A stretch of DNA of 64,000 bases from Streptomyces sp. PH10-H1 (GTDB lineage: Bacteria; Actinomycetota; Actinomycetes; Streptomycetales; Streptomycetaceae). Below, piece by piece: positions 1 to 8,955 of the stretch (position 1 is its first letter; each line of letters opens with the position of its first letter). The notes below the pieces were generated by a model that did no database searches, was not told where the DNA came from, and saw only the letters and a program-made list of their open reading frames with translations. Both the position numbers and the translations under genes were made by a program. The stretch is from positions 1 through 64,000 of the forward strand of contig NZ_JASISZ010000040.1 of the NCBI RefSeq assembly GCF_030063355.1, in the 5' to 3' direction.

Positions 1-1027
1 GGCTTGGACGGGCGGCTGGGGCATCGCCTCGCTGGGCGGCGACTCCGGTCAGCAGACCCCCGCGGACAACGACCACCCCACCACCGCCCCGCCCGCCAGC
101 CCCCCGTCCAAGCCCACCCCACCCACCGCGGGGGCCGCCTCACCACAGGGCTCCGTCGGCGACCCGGTCGAGCTGCCGCACTGGTCGGCGTTCACCGATG
201 TGCCCGCCGCACGCGTGAAGCTGGTCGGCGGCCCGCGCGCCATCACCGTGGGAAAGACCACCTATGTGTTCGCCCGGGGCGAGGACAACGACGTGTGGTA
301 TCTCACCCGGAGTGCCGGCGCCTCGGGCGGCTACAGCGCCTGGACCCGCCTCACCGGCATAGGAGTCGCCGACGACCCGGCGGTCGTCTCGGCCTCGCCC
401 GGCCGCCTCGACCTGTTCGGCCTCGGTACGGACGGCCTGCTCTACCGGCGGACCATGATCAACGGGATCTGGAACCAGTGGTACCAGGTCGACGAGCGCA
501 CCCGGTTCGACGCCGCCCCGGCCGCCGCGTCCTCGGCACCCGGCCGGATCGACCTCGTCGGCCGGTCCGGCGGCGAGCTGGTCACGGCGTCGCTCGTCGG
601 CACCCGCTGGAACGCCTGGTCCGTCGTCCCCACCCCCGGCCGCATCACGGCCGCCCCCGGGCTCGTCTCCCGCGCAGCCGACACCCTCGACGCGTTCGTC
701 GTCCGCAAGGCCGACGGCGCGGTGCTGCGACTCCCGTACGCGGCCGGCGCCTGGCGGCCCCCGGTCGTTCTGCGCGGTCTGGACGCCACCGGCCGCCCCG
801 AGCCGCTGGCCTCGGGCGACCGTGTCTACGCCTTCGCGCCCGCCGCCTCAGGCGGCCTCACGCAGGCCGCGGGCCCGGCGGCCACGGGCGCGGACTGGGC
901 CGTCGAGGCCCTCCCGGGCGCCGCTGCCGCCACCACCCCGGCCGCCGTCACGTCCTCCGGCCGCGTCCTCGAGTTGTACGTCCGCACCCCCGACGGCGCC
1001 CTCAGCCGCGCCACCGCCCAGGTCTGA
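1..1027 (+). CDS. C-terminal part of a Ser/Thr-kinase-like membrane protein (5' end outside window)
   Basis: The open frame enters from the left edge in frame 2 and stops with TGA at 1025-1027. About 60 Thr/Pro/Ser-rich residues, a typical extracytoplasmic linker, are followed by about 275 residues of repeated beta-rich units (for example VWYLTRSAG, LLYRRTMINGIWNQW, VTASLVGTRWNAW). These resemble the PLL-like beta-propeller or lectin sensor domains found outside the membrane on actinobacterial Ser/Thr kinases. No kinase domain is visible here. The kinase assignment rests on this C-terminal architecture and on my recollection that a pkaA/pkaB kinase pair lies beside prfB in S. coelicolor. It could be another anchored protein with the same sensor domain. 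Confidence 0.6.
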   Translation, partial: AWTGGWGIASLGGDSGQQTPADNDHPTTAPPASPPSKPTPPTAGAASPQGSVGDPVELPHWSAFTDVPAARVKLVGGPRAITVGKTTYVFARGEDNDVWYLTRSAGASGGYSAWTRLTGIGVADDPAVVSASPGRLDLFGLGTDGLLYRRTMINGIWNQWYQVDERTRFDAAPAAASSAPGRIDLVGRSGGELVTASLVGTRWNAWSVVPTPGRITAAPGLVSRAADTLDAFVVRKADGAVLRLPYAAGAWRPPVVLRGLDATGRPEPLASGDRVYAFAPAASGGLTQAAGPAATGADWAVEALPGAAAATTPAAVTSSGRVLELYVRTPDGALSRATAQV

Positions 1028-1131
1028 GGGACGCCCCGGTCCGGTCACACGGAGGTCGCACCGGGGTCCCGCCGGGATCCCACCGGCACCGGGCGAGAAC
1101 GTCCCGTTCGACCAGCCGGTAGTCTGGACCC

Positions 1132-2253
1132 GTGGCAGTCGTCGATGTATCCGAAGAGCTGAAGTCCCTCTCCTCGACCATGGGGTCGATCGAGGCCGTC
1201 CTGGACCTCGACGCGATGCGGGCCGATATCGTCGTTCTCGAGGAGCAGGCCGCGGCCCCCTCCCTCTGGGACGACCCGGACGCGGCGCAGAAGATCACGA
1301 GCAAGCTCTCGCACCTCCAGGCCGAGCTGCGCAAGGCCGAGCAGCTCCGCGGCCGGATCGACGACCTGTCGTTGATGTTCGAGCTCGCCGAGGACGAGGG
1401 CGACGCCGATGCCCTCGCCGAGGCCGAGGAAGAGCTGGTCTCGGTCCGCAAGGCGCTCGACGAACTGGAGATCCGCACCCTCCTCTCCGGTGAGTACGAC
1501 TCCCGTGAGGCCCTCGTCAACATCCGTGCGGAAGCCGGTGGCGTGGACGCCGCCGACTTCGCCGAGCAGCTCCAGCGCATGTATCTGCGCTGGGCCGAGC
1601 GCCACGGCTACCAGACGGAGGTCTACGAGACCTCCTACGCCGAAGAGGCCGGCATCAAGTCGACCACCTTCGCCGTGAAGGCCCCGTACGCGTACGGCAC
1701 CCTCTCCGTCGAGCAGGGCACCCACCGCCTGGTGCGCATCTCGCCCTTCGACAACCAGGGCCGCCGCCAGACCTCCTTCGCCGGCGTCGAGGTACTTCCC
1801 GTCGTCGAGAAGACCGACCACCTCGAGATCGACGAGTCCGAGCTGCGCGTCGACGTCTACCGCGCCTCCGGCCCCGGCGGCCAGGGCGTCAACACCACCG
1901 ACTCCGCGGTGCGGCTGACCCACATCCCCACCGGCATCGTGGTCTCCTGCCAGAACGAGCGCTCGCAGATCCAGAACAAGGCCAGCGCCATGAACGTCCT
2001 CCAGGCCAAGCTCCTTGAGCGGCGCCGCCAGGAGGAGCAGGCCCTGATGGACTCCCTCGGCAAGAGCGACGGCGGCAACTCCTGGGGCAGCCAGATGCGC
2101 TCGTACGTCCTTCACCCGTACCAGATGGTCAAGGACCTGCGCACCGACTACGAGGTCGGCAACCCGCAGGGCGCCCTCGACGGTGACATCGACGGCTTCA
2201 TCGAGGCGGGCATCCGCTGGCGCAAGGGCCAGCAGAAGGCCTCTCAGGGCTGA
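1132..2253 (+). CDS. prfB: Peptide chain release factor 2
   Basis: RF2 recognises UGA and UAA stop codons in the ribosomal A site and triggers release of the finished peptide. The 373-residue product starts at GTG 1132 ([10 protein letters not shown]). It shows an N-terminal helical domain, the SPF codon-recognition tripeptide at about residues 204-206, and the catalytic GGQ loop at 249-251 ([15 protein letters not shown]), followed by the usual C-terminal helix. Unlike enterobacterial prfB there is no internal UGA and no programmed frameshift signal, so the frame is continuous. It is followed by a clear intrinsic terminator, so it probably forms its own unit with whatever lies upstream. Confidence 0.97.
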   Translation: MAVVDVSEELKSLSSTMGSIEAVLDLDAMRADIVVLEEQAAAPSLWDDPDAAQKITSKLSHLQAELRKAEQLRGRIDDLSLMFELAEDEGDADALAEAEEELVSVRKALDELEIRTLLSGEYDSREALVNIRAEAGGVDAADFAEQLQRMYLRWAERHGYQTEVYETSYAEEAGIKSTTFAVKAPYAYGTLSVEQGTHRLVRISPFDNQGRRQTSFAGVEVLPVVEKTDHLEIDESELRVDVYRASGPGGQGVNTTDSAVRLTHIPTGIVVSCQNERSQIQNKASAMNVLQAKLLERRRQEEQALMDSLGKSDGGNSWGSQMRSYVLHPYQMVKDLRTDYEVGNPQGALDGDIDGFIEAGIRWRKGQQKASQG

Positions 2254-2277
2254 CGCCCGACCCGCTCGTTCCTGTCG

Positions 2278-2313
2278 GCAACTGCCGTCCTTTGGGTGGC
2301 AGTTGCTTCTTTT
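2278..2313 (+). terminator. Intrinsic terminator after prfB
   Basis: A 9-bp inverted repeat, GCAACTGCC / GGCAGTTGC, encloses an 11-nt loop and is followed directly by TTCTTTT. The T-rich tail is unusual for this GC-rich genome and makes it a convincing rho-independent terminator. Confidence 0.8.
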
Positions 2314-2496
2314 ATGTCACAGCCACATACACAACTGCCCGGCAAATAGCGCTAATTCCGGCATTCCGTGTGGAATGGCCTTGACGCTGCCGTGAATTAT
2401 GGGAAAGGTGTTGCGCGGCATGCGTATGACCGGGGCGTGAGTCGCCGCCCTGTCCATAGCTGCTCCATTTACGCGATCCGCTACTGGGGGTAGTTA

Positions 2497-3441
<945 letters not shown>

Positions 3442-3443
3442 TC

Positions 3444-3496
3444 ACGCGAGGGGGCCCCGGCGCCCGCAGGCGGCGCGCTCCGGGCCCCTCTCGCGT
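3444..3496 (+). terminator. Terminator hairpin after the LAXTG gene
   Basis: A long inverted repeat begins ACGCGAGGGGGCCC and ends GGGCCCCTCTCGCGT, with a GC-rich centre. It lies 17 bp after the stop codon. There is no T-run, as is common in Streptomyces. Confidence 0.65.
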
Positions 3497-3686
3497 GCGG
3501 TGGCTCAGGAGCCGTCGGGGGACGGGAGTGTCTTTTTCTTGGCTCTGTTCCGTAGTCGGTGGTGACGTTGAGTTCCTGCCTGCCACCATGAGGCATGCTT
3601 GACGTCAACGCCCTTGTAGGCATGGTGTTTTCTGGATTGACGGCGCGCGGTTCTGGAGGAACGAAGCCTCCCCGCGGCTGAGGTCG

Positions 3687-4296
3687 ATGTCTTCCTGGCA
3701 TTCGCGGAAGAGGCATCCGAGGGGTCGTCCAGGCGGAAGACCGATACCGTCTGGCGCAACGTGGCAGGGATGCGGGCCCATGGGATGCGAGCGAGGCCGA
3801 CCGTGCCGCCGGTGACCACATTGACCTCGGCGGTCTCCGGATTCCCTCCAGCCAGGGGCTGAAGCTCCGACCGGTGTACGGCAGGCGTGGCGACGAGGTC
3901 GAGGCAGTCGGCATCGTTTCCGGCCGTACGGCGCTTCAGCTGCAGGCATTCCGCGCGGCCGAAGGACGCCCCTGGAACAGGATCCGCGGGGAGCTGCTCG
4001 CCAAGTTGATTGCTGGTCGCGGTGAGGCAAAGGAGTGGGCCGGACCAGCCGGAGTCGAGATCAGGTCGAATCAGCCCGTGACGAAGTCGGATGGTTCGCG
4101 CGGCGTCATGGCGGTCCGGTTTCTCGGTTGCGACGGCCCTGGTTGGTTGCTCCGCGGTGTAGTGACCGGTGAGGGAGCCGCTCCCGACAGCACGGACCAA
4201 TGGGCCTTCGAGACCTTTATGAACACCATCGTTGACCCCACCTGCCCTGGCGGCTCATCCATCGAATTGAAACGGCCGCAGTCGGGATGGTCCTGA
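3687..4296 (+). pseudogene. DUF3710-family protein with disrupted 5' end
   Basis: From about 3730 to 4296 one frame matches the DUF3710 pattern I know from actinobacteria: GPWDASE, IDLGGLRIP, TALQLQAF, a V-RFLGCDGPGWLLRGV block, and an F---VVDP-like C-terminal part (FMNTIVDPTCPGG). That frame runs back to a stop at 3679-3681 with no usable start codon before GTG 3874, which would remove the conserved N-terminus. A start (ATG 3687, MSSWHSRKRHPRG, behind GAGG) exists in another frame, so a single frameshift around 3715-3735 probably separates start and body. The family usually sits beside dut in Streptomyces, so this copy is likely a decaying paralogue. A shortened GTG-start protein (140 aa) cannot be excluded. 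Confidence 0.5.
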
Positions 4297-4723
4297 GAGT
4301 TTGGGTATGCCACCAAAGGCGCTGGTGGACTGAGTTCTGGTCACAGGCCAGGATAGTTATTGATCCGAAACGCTAATGTTTCGCGATTCGATCGTGTAGC
4401 GGACGTGCGGGCCGTGGAAGTATCCCCGGACCATGTTCGGCTGCCGTTGTCGTCGGCGGAAGAACGGCGGGTCCCGTCGGCGAGTTGGCCCGATCCAGTA
4501 GGTATTCGAGGGCATCTTGAGCCGCCTGCCCGGCGTGGGACCCGCGCCGGCCGCGCTCCGGGCCACGGGGCAGAGCGGCGGGCAGGCAAGGTGTGTGCCT
4601 GCCGCAAGGCGAGCGTCGGCCCTGATCACGACCGGCCCCGCATCGGACGACCCCGGCCCAAGATTTCCCCAACCCCCCAGGCGGGCGGTGGGTGATCCGA
4701 GTCGGGGTCCTGAGGTGACGTCT
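4297..4723. other. Intergenic stretch without a supported gene
   Basis: Short overlapping frames exist on both strands, but none carries a recognisable domain or convincing ribosome-binding site. The minus strand contains fragments such as DALEYLLDRA and GYFHGPHVRYTIESR in different frames. These look more like remnants of a decayed gene than an intact one. Confidence 0.4.
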
Positions 4724-5044
4724 CTACAGGGCGAGGGCGGCGCGCAGACCGGCGGCGACCTTCACCATCGTCGCGGGGGACAGGGCGCCCCGGTCTTCTT
4801 CCAGGTCGCTGCGGTAGAGCAGGGCGACGTCGTCGCAGAGGGCGCGGCCGACGAGTGGGTCGGCGGGGCCGAGTTGGATGATGCTGGGCAGGTCGGGCTT
4901 GACGCTGTTGGTCAGGCGCACGGCCAGGCAGTCCGACAGGGCGCGGTTGCGGGCGTTGTTGGACACCACCAGCCAGGGCTTGCGGCCTGCGCCGATGTCG
5001 GCCATGTAGATCCGACCGCGTACCGGGATGAGCTCGGAACCCAT
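4724..5044 (-). CDS. MazF/PemK-family growth-inhibiting endoribonuclease (toxin)
   Basis: The 106-residue protein opens GSELIPVRGRIYMADIG, with a PWLVVSNNARN segment typical of the MazF/PemK fold (beta strands around R-PWLVVS and AVRLT) and a conserved-looking C-terminal helix. Family members cut mRNA at short sequences and are neutralised by a small antitoxin. The start ATG lies 6 bp after the stop of the upstream minus-strand frame and has no ribosome-binding site of its own, which suggests translational coupling to that gene. Length and order fit a type II antitoxin-toxin pair. Confidence 0.7.
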   Translation of the reverse strand: MGSELIPVRGRIYMADIGAGRKPWLVVSNNARNRALSDCLAVRLTNSVKPDLPSIIQLGPADPLVGRALCDDVALLYRSDLEEDRGALSPATMVKVAAGLRAALAL

Positions 5045-5050
5045 GGAGGA

Positions 5051-5314
5051 TCAGTCCCCCAGGCGGGCGGCACGGGCACGCATGGCACGGCGGCTGTCGC
5101 GGTCCTCGTCGTTCTCGGGGGCGGCCAAGGCGGCGTATCCGCCGATCATGACGCGCTCGATGACGGCGACCCGCCCGGCCGTGAGCAGAGCGTGCCGGGT
5201 CTCGGCCTCGGAGGCGTCGTCGGACAGCAGTATCGGCTTGCGTTTTTTTCGCCTCGGAAGATGATGGAGGTGATCGCGGCGCGTGTCTGGGAGGAGCAGG
5301 GCGATGAGTCTCAT
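5051..5314 (-). CDS. Putative antitoxin of the MazF/PemK-like toxin
   Basis: The 87-residue frame has a basic N-terminal part (RRKKRK), then LLSDDASEAETRHALL, and ends with a charged helix rich in Arg and Asp (ENDEDRDSRRAMRARAARLGD). It sits directly upstream of the toxin, as antitoxins do. I do not recognise a specific family. The start is uncertain: the only ATG giving a reasonable length (5314) overlaps by 11 bp the start of the divergent excisionase-type gene. The next ATG would leave 32 residues, and a seven-base A-run inside the 5' part could hide a frameshift. The function is inferred from position. Confidence 0.45.
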   Translation of the reverse strand: MRLIALLLPDTRRDHLHHLPRRKKRKPILLSDDASEAETRHALLTAGRVAVIERVMIGGYAALAAPENDEDRDSRRAMRARAARLGD

Positions 5315-5759
5315 GCCGGTGATAGAGCCGGAGGGCGATTCCGAGCGGCTGCGTCTCCTTGCCGCGCGCTTGTCCTCACGCCACACGTTGCGGCTGGTGG
5401 TGGATGACGGTGATGCGGTGGAGCTGCCGGATTCCGTGTCGCGGCTTCTGGCCGAGGTCGTGCCCATGCTGGCGCGGGGGCGAGCCGTCTCCGTGGTACC
5501 GAGGGCGACCGAGCTGACCACGGGGGAAGCGGCTGAACTGATTGGTGTGTCCCGCCCGACCATGGTCAAGCTGCTCGAGGACGGGCTCATCCCGTTCAGT
5601 CGTCCGAACGCGGGCCGGCGGGTGGCGTTGCACGATGTGCTCGCGTACAAGGAACGCCGCAGTCGTGAACGACGCCAGGGGCTCGACGAGTTGACGGCGG
5701 ACGCGGTCGTCATGGGGGTCTACGACGAGGACATTCGTCGTGGCCGTCGCGGTGAGTGA
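5304..5759 (+). CDS. Excisionase/MerR-type HTH protein, antitoxin of the following PIN protein
   Basis: The product is about 151 residues. After an N-terminal part (IEPEGDSERLRLLAARLS) it contains a helix-turn-helix of the excisionase type: LTTGEAAELIGVSRPTMVKL, then DGLIPFSRPNAGRRVALHDVLAYKERR. Proteins of this form pair with PIN-domain ribonucleases as toxin-antitoxin modules and bind their own promoter. Start 5304 (MSLMPVIEPE) is chosen because an AGGAG-type site precedes it. An upstream in-frame start at 5283 is possible. The gene ends 12 bp before the PIN gene, so the two are one transcript. Confidence 0.7.
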   Translation: MSLMPVIEPEGDSERLRLLAARLSSRHTLRLVVDDGDAVELPDSVSRLLAEVVPMLARGRAVSVVPRATELTTGEAAELIGVSRPTMVKLLEDGLIPFSRPNAGRRVALHDVLAYKERRSRERRQGLDELTADAVVMGVYDEDIRRGRRGE

Positions 5760-5771
5760 GGGTTTACGCCA

Positions 5772-6328
5772 GTGATCACAGTGGTTCTGGATGCGTGCGT
5801 GCTGATCCCGAGTGTGCTCGCCGACACCCTCTTACGCTGCGCCGAGCAGGAGCTGTTCCGACCTGTATGGAGCGCTGACCTCCTTGAGGAGGTCCGGCGC
5901 AATCTCCCGGACTCCGTGCACTCGGCGGCGGCGGATCGGCGCATCGCGGCGATGCGGCGTTATTTCCCGGAAGCCGAGACCGTCGGCTACGAACACTTGA
6001 TCGCGGGACTGACCAACACCCCAAGGATCGGCACGTCCTCGCCGTCGCGATTGTCGCCGATGCGGAGATCATCGTCACCGCCAATCTCCGCGATTTTCCG
6101 GCTTCGGCTCTGGACGACTACGCCGTCGAAGCGCTGCATCCGGACGACTTCCTGTGTGGCCTGTACGACGGCGCCCCGGAGGTACTGGAACGGGTCATGA
6201 CCGAGCAGGCAGAGGCGACGGGACGGGGTGGCCGTCCCAAACTCTCCGTTGACGACGTGCTGACCGGTCTGATCGGCGCCAAAGCCGTCCGCTTCGCCCA
6301 TCGGGTCCGCTCCGGGATGCTTCCCTAG
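5772..6328 (+). pseudogene. PIN-domain toxin, frameshifted
   Basis: The first 83 codons from GTG 5772 give a PIN N-terminus (ITVVLDACVLIPSVLADTLL) with the first acidic catalytic residue. Near 6020 the coding sense jumps frame: PKDRHVLAVAIVADAEIIV, TANLRDFPASAL and the rest continue in another frame to TAG 6326-6328. One C is missing, since L-T-N-H-P-K-D would be expected where the read is aac-accccaag. The repaired product would be 185 residues, normal for this PIN family. Read as it stands, the frame ends at 6200 with nonsense after residue 85 and loses the second half of the active site. The antitoxin upstream is intact. A sequencing error is the alternative. Confidence 0.75.
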
Positions 6329-6349
6329 GCGCGTACCCCGCGATGTCCT

Positions 6350-6571
6350 TCACCCGACGTCGTGGTGGGCCAGCGCGTTCGCCTTGATGCTGCGGAGGAA
6401 GGCTCCCAGGGCGGCCGAGGTGGTCGTGAGGACGACGTCCGGGCTGTCGCTCTCGCGGAGGTGGAGTCCGGTGGGGGATATGCCGATTTCGACGCAGTCG
6501 TTTCCCTGGGCTCCTCCGGAGAATGAGGATTTCTGCCAGGTGATCGATGACGGCACTGCTCTGCCTTTCAC
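6350..6571 (-). CDS. DUF397 small regulatory partner protein
   Basis: The 73-residue protein matches the DUF397 pattern: WQKSSFSGGAQGNDCVEIG, then LRESDSPDVVL and a C-terminal helix (ALGAFLRSIKA). In Streptomyces such proteins are encoded next to XRE regulators with which they act, as in the bldB/whiJ/abaA paralogue families. The start overlaps the stop of the upstream XRE gene by 4 bp, so the two are translationally coupled. Confidence 0.85.
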   Translation of the reverse strand: MKGRAVPSSITWQKSSFSGGAQGNDCVEIGISPTGLHLRESDSPDVVLTTTSAALGAFLRSIKANALAHHDVG

Positions 6572-7419
6572 ATGTCCTGCGCGATGCGGTGGATGAAATC
6601 GCGTGACCCGTCGGCGGTGAGCGACGAGGCTTCGATCCGGTCGAAGAGGGCGCGGTACTTCCTCAGTTGGGCCTCCGCGTCGAGGAAGATGCTGCCGTGC
6701 GCCGTGTCCAGCTGGACCGTGTCGAGTTGGGAGACGGCACCGCCGGCGTAGAGCATGGAGAATCCTGCGCCCGCGAAGTCGTCCACGTCGAAGGGGATGA
6801 CGCGTACGGTTACGTTGTCCCGTTCGGACAGGCTCAGGATGTGGTCGAGCTGGGCTCGGGACGATTTCACACCGCCCACCTTGATGCGCAACGCGGCCTC
6901 GTGGATGACGGCTTCAAATGCCGGAGCCCCCTCACGCTCGATCACCTCACGCCGCCGCATGCGATGAGTGACTTCGGCCTCGAGCTCGTTCGCGGGCAAG
7001 TCCGGGTTGACGTAGGCGAAGGCGGCGCGCACTCGGTCCTCGGTCTGGAGGATGCCGGGGATGTGCAGCACTTGGAGTGTGCGCAGGTAGGTGGAGTGGT
7101 GCTCCAGCGCCGCGAGGTCAAGCGCCTGCGGGACGAGGGTTCCCCGGTACTCCTCCCACCAGCCTTTGCCTCGTTCGTTCGCCATGGCGACGAGGGCATC
7201 GACGAGGTGGGCGTCATCGCATACGTAGAAGGCGGCCAGTGAGCGGAGCCGTTCCTCGCTGATTCCGAAGCGGCCCGACTCGATGTGGCTGACCTGAGTG
7301 TGGCTGGCGCCGAGACGCGCGGCGGTTTCGCGTGCGGTGATGCCGGCGGCATCGCGCAGCTTGCGCAGCTCCGTGCCGAGTCGCACCTGACGTGCTGTGG
7401 GGTTGATCCTCGGCGGCAT
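6568..7419 (-). CDS. XRE-family regulator with DUF5753 sensor-like domain
   Basis: The 283-residue protein has an N-terminal helix-turn-helix (about residues 14-68: LRKLRDAAGITARETAARLG, SHTQVSHIESGRFGISEERL). It continues into the DUF5753-type region (LEHHSTYLRTLQVLHIPGIL, Q-EDRVRAAFA, then ISLSERDNVTVRVIPF-like and IFLDAEAQLRKYRALFDRIEA). It is the WhiJ-like member of a triad with DUF397 downstream and an ATPase encoded divergently. Known members repress developmental genes, probably relieved through the small partner. The promoter region contains the palindrome at 7505-7516. Confidence 0.85.
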   Translation of the reverse strand: MPPRINPTARQVRLGTELRKLRDAAGITARETAARLGASHTQVSHIESGRFGISEERLRSLAAFYVCDDAHLVDALVAMANERGKGWWEEYRGTLVPQALDLAALEHHSTYLRTLQVLHIPGILQTEDRVRAAFAYVNPDLPANELEAEVTHRMRRREVIEREGAPAFEAVIHEAALRIKVGGVKSSRAQLDHILSLSERDNVTVRVIPFDVDDFAGAGFSMLYAGGAVSQLDTVQLDTAHGSIFLDAEAQLRKYRALFDRIEASSLTADGSRDFIHRIAQDM

Positions 7420-7504
7420 GCGGTCCTTCCCTCGTGTCGCTACAGAGTGTGCCGCTTCGGCTCGTGATGGTCCACGGCGGTCCGTGCGGATTTGCGGAAA
7501 CAGT

Positions 7505-7516
7505 TGATACGTATCA
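7505..7516. promoter_or_regulatory. Palindrome TGATACGTATCA, candidate operator
   Basis: A perfect 12-bp palindrome lies between the divergent XRE gene (start 7419) and ATPase gene (start 7693), close to a possible -10 (TACTCTAGT). Its position fits an autoregulatory site for the XRE protein. No binding consensus is known to me for this paralogue. Confidence 0.4.
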
Positions 7517-7692
7517 CCTCTTTACTCTAGTGTCTGTGGCGTACCTCACAGGAGAGGGGTGGTGGTCACCCACCGCTCCAACTGCCTTGCCCTGCCCGCG
7601 CATCGGAAGCGCACCCCTCGCTCGCGAGGGGCAATGCCACCGCCGGGCAACGGTGTTCGTCCCTCACTCCCCCCACGGAAGACGAGTCGTCC

Positions 7693-8136
7693 ATGAACCT
7701 GCAGACCCCCACGTGGCCGCCCGACGGCCGCGCGCTGCCGCACTCGTACACGCTGTTCTGCCCGCCGCTGATCACTTCCCCCTGCATCGCCCGCGACTTC
7801 GTCGCATCCGTCCTGCGTTCGCTCGGCCTGCACCGCATCATCGACGCCGCCGAGGTCTGCGCATCCGAGCTGGTCACCAATGCCTATCAGCACGCCAAGG
7901 GAGTCGGTTCGCTGCTGTGGCTCGCCGTCGAGGGGTCGTACATCCGGATCACGGTCTACGACGGCACGCCGGATCCGCCGGTCGTCGTCCCGGAGGGGTG
8001 TGAGGAGGAGGGCGGGCGCGGCCTGTTACTTGTCGCGGCGCTGGCGGACGACTGGGGGACGGTCAAGGGCGCGCCGCTGGGGCCGGTGGCCGGGGAGGGG
8101 AAAGGGGTGTGGTTCGCGCTCGCCACGGCGGTGTAG
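7693..8136 (+). CDS. RsbW-like ATP-binding regulatory protein
   Basis: The 147-residue single-domain GHKL ATPase shows the N-box AAEVCASELVTNAYQHA (E-x-x-x-N-A), then VYDGTPDPP (D-x-G) and EEEGGRGLLLVAALADDWG (G-x-G-L). This is the anti-sigma/serine-kinase fold common in Streptomyces. It lies divergent to an XRE/DUF397 pair, a conserved triad whose biochemical role is unresolved. The partner may be an anti-sigma antagonist elsewhere, or the XRE protein itself. The C-terminal GEGKGVWFAL is normal for the family. Confidence 0.8.
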   Translation: MNLQTPTWPPDGRALPHSYTLFCPPLITSPCIARDFVASVLRSLGLHRIIDAAEVCASELVTNAYQHAKGVGSLLWLAVEGSYIRITVYDGTPDPPVVVPEGCEEEGGRGLLLVAALADDWGTVKGAPLGPVAGEGKGVWFALATAV

Positions 8137-8311
8137 CCGCAGTCCGCCGAATGGCGCCGTGCCGATTGCGCATGCGCTCGTTCTGCCGCAAGGGGCGATG
8201 AGTCCCATGCCCGCGACGAGGGCAACCTGGCCGATCTGGCCAGTGCCGGCACCGCCACTTCCACCTCTCGGTGTGGTTGTACGGGCGCGAGGGGCAAGGC
8301 TTTGCCGCAGT

Positions 8312-8329
8312 GAGGTACCGGAGGTACCG
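8312..8329. promoter_or_regulatory. Tandem 9-bp repeat GAGGTACCG x2 before an antitoxin-like gene
   Basis: Two exact copies, each containing the palindrome GGTACC, end about 30 bp before the start codon of the 8360 gene. They are preceded by a small hairpin (GGCAAGGCTTTGCC). The arrangement fits an operator bound by the ribbon-helix-helix-type protein encoded next, by inference from position only. Confidence 0.35.
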
Positions 8330-8359
8330 TTATTGGGAAGCTGAAGGAGGAGGACTAAC

Positions 8360-8641
8360 ATGACCGCAGCCAGTACGACGCGTCGGCAGGCACCGCTCAA
8401 GGTCGACCCGGCTATAGACGAGCTGATCTCATCCGGTGCGAACTTCCTGGGCATCACAAAGAAGGACCTGGTGGCCGAAGCGGTGCAGTTCTACCTCGAC
8501 GCCCGGCGCGAGGACATGCGCCGGCGCATGCAGGACCTGATGCACCAGCTCGACGGCTCCCGGGCGTCCCGGGTTGCGCTCCTGGCCGGACTGAGTCGCG
8601 AGCAGCTCGACGCTGTCGGCGGCGTCAACGAGAAGGACTGA
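8360..8641 (+). CDS. Antitoxin-like small protein
   Basis: The 93-residue product has APLKVDPAIDELISSGANFL then GITKKDLVAEAVQFYLDARR, which reads like a ribbon-helix-helix strand followed by two helices. The C-terminal half is a charged helix (EDMRRRMQDLMHQL). A very strong site (GGAGGAGG) precedes the ATG. The next gene downstream overlaps or abuts it, as in a toxin-antitoxin operon, but that gene is broken. Family identity is not certain. Confidence 0.6.
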   Translation: MTAASTTRRQAPLKVDPAIDELISSGANFLGITKKDLVAEAVQFYLDARREDMRRRMQDLMHQLDGSRASRVALLAGLSREQLDAVGGVNEKD

Positions 8642-8955
8642 CCGACCGCCCACGGAACGTGTTCGACCGACCCTGCGCTGCCTGCGTGAAGACCTCCAAC
8701 TCGCTGCGGGTCCGGTTGACCGGCCGCTGGACGAGATCGACCACCCGCTGCTGGCCAAATCCGGCGTGCAGTTCGCCGACCCCACCACACCGCACGAGCG
8801 CATCGCGGCCGTGGACGACCAGATCCTGTTCAAGGTCAAGGTGCAGCGGTGGCGCGGCGCGGTATGGCCCGACGGCCCCGCAGCAGAGGTGCCGCACTGG
8901 CTGGTCGCGGCCGGCCTACGCGAAGAAGGCAGTCGCACCGATTTCTACGCATCGG
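8638..8955 (+). pseudogene. Broken partner (putative toxin) of the preceding antitoxin-like gene
   Basis: A short segment (TDRPRNVFDR) overlaps the end of the antitoxin-like gene in one frame. The coding sense then continues in another frame: LRCLREDLQLAAGPVDRPLD, FADPTTPHERIAAVDDQILF, KVKVQRWRGAVW, VPHWLVAAGLREEGSRTDFY. This second part is well formed and reads like a conserved domain, but it runs into unrelated sequence (a reversed MMPL fragment) at about 8955. The gene therefore has a frameshift near 8668 and a lost C-terminus. I do not recognise the family. The toxin role is inferred from the operon position. Confidence 0.5.

Noticed and set aside
1132-1250. Programmed frameshift in prfB
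   Set aside because: The reading frame is continuous from GTG 1132. There is no in-frame TGA or slippery CTTTGA in the first 40 codons.
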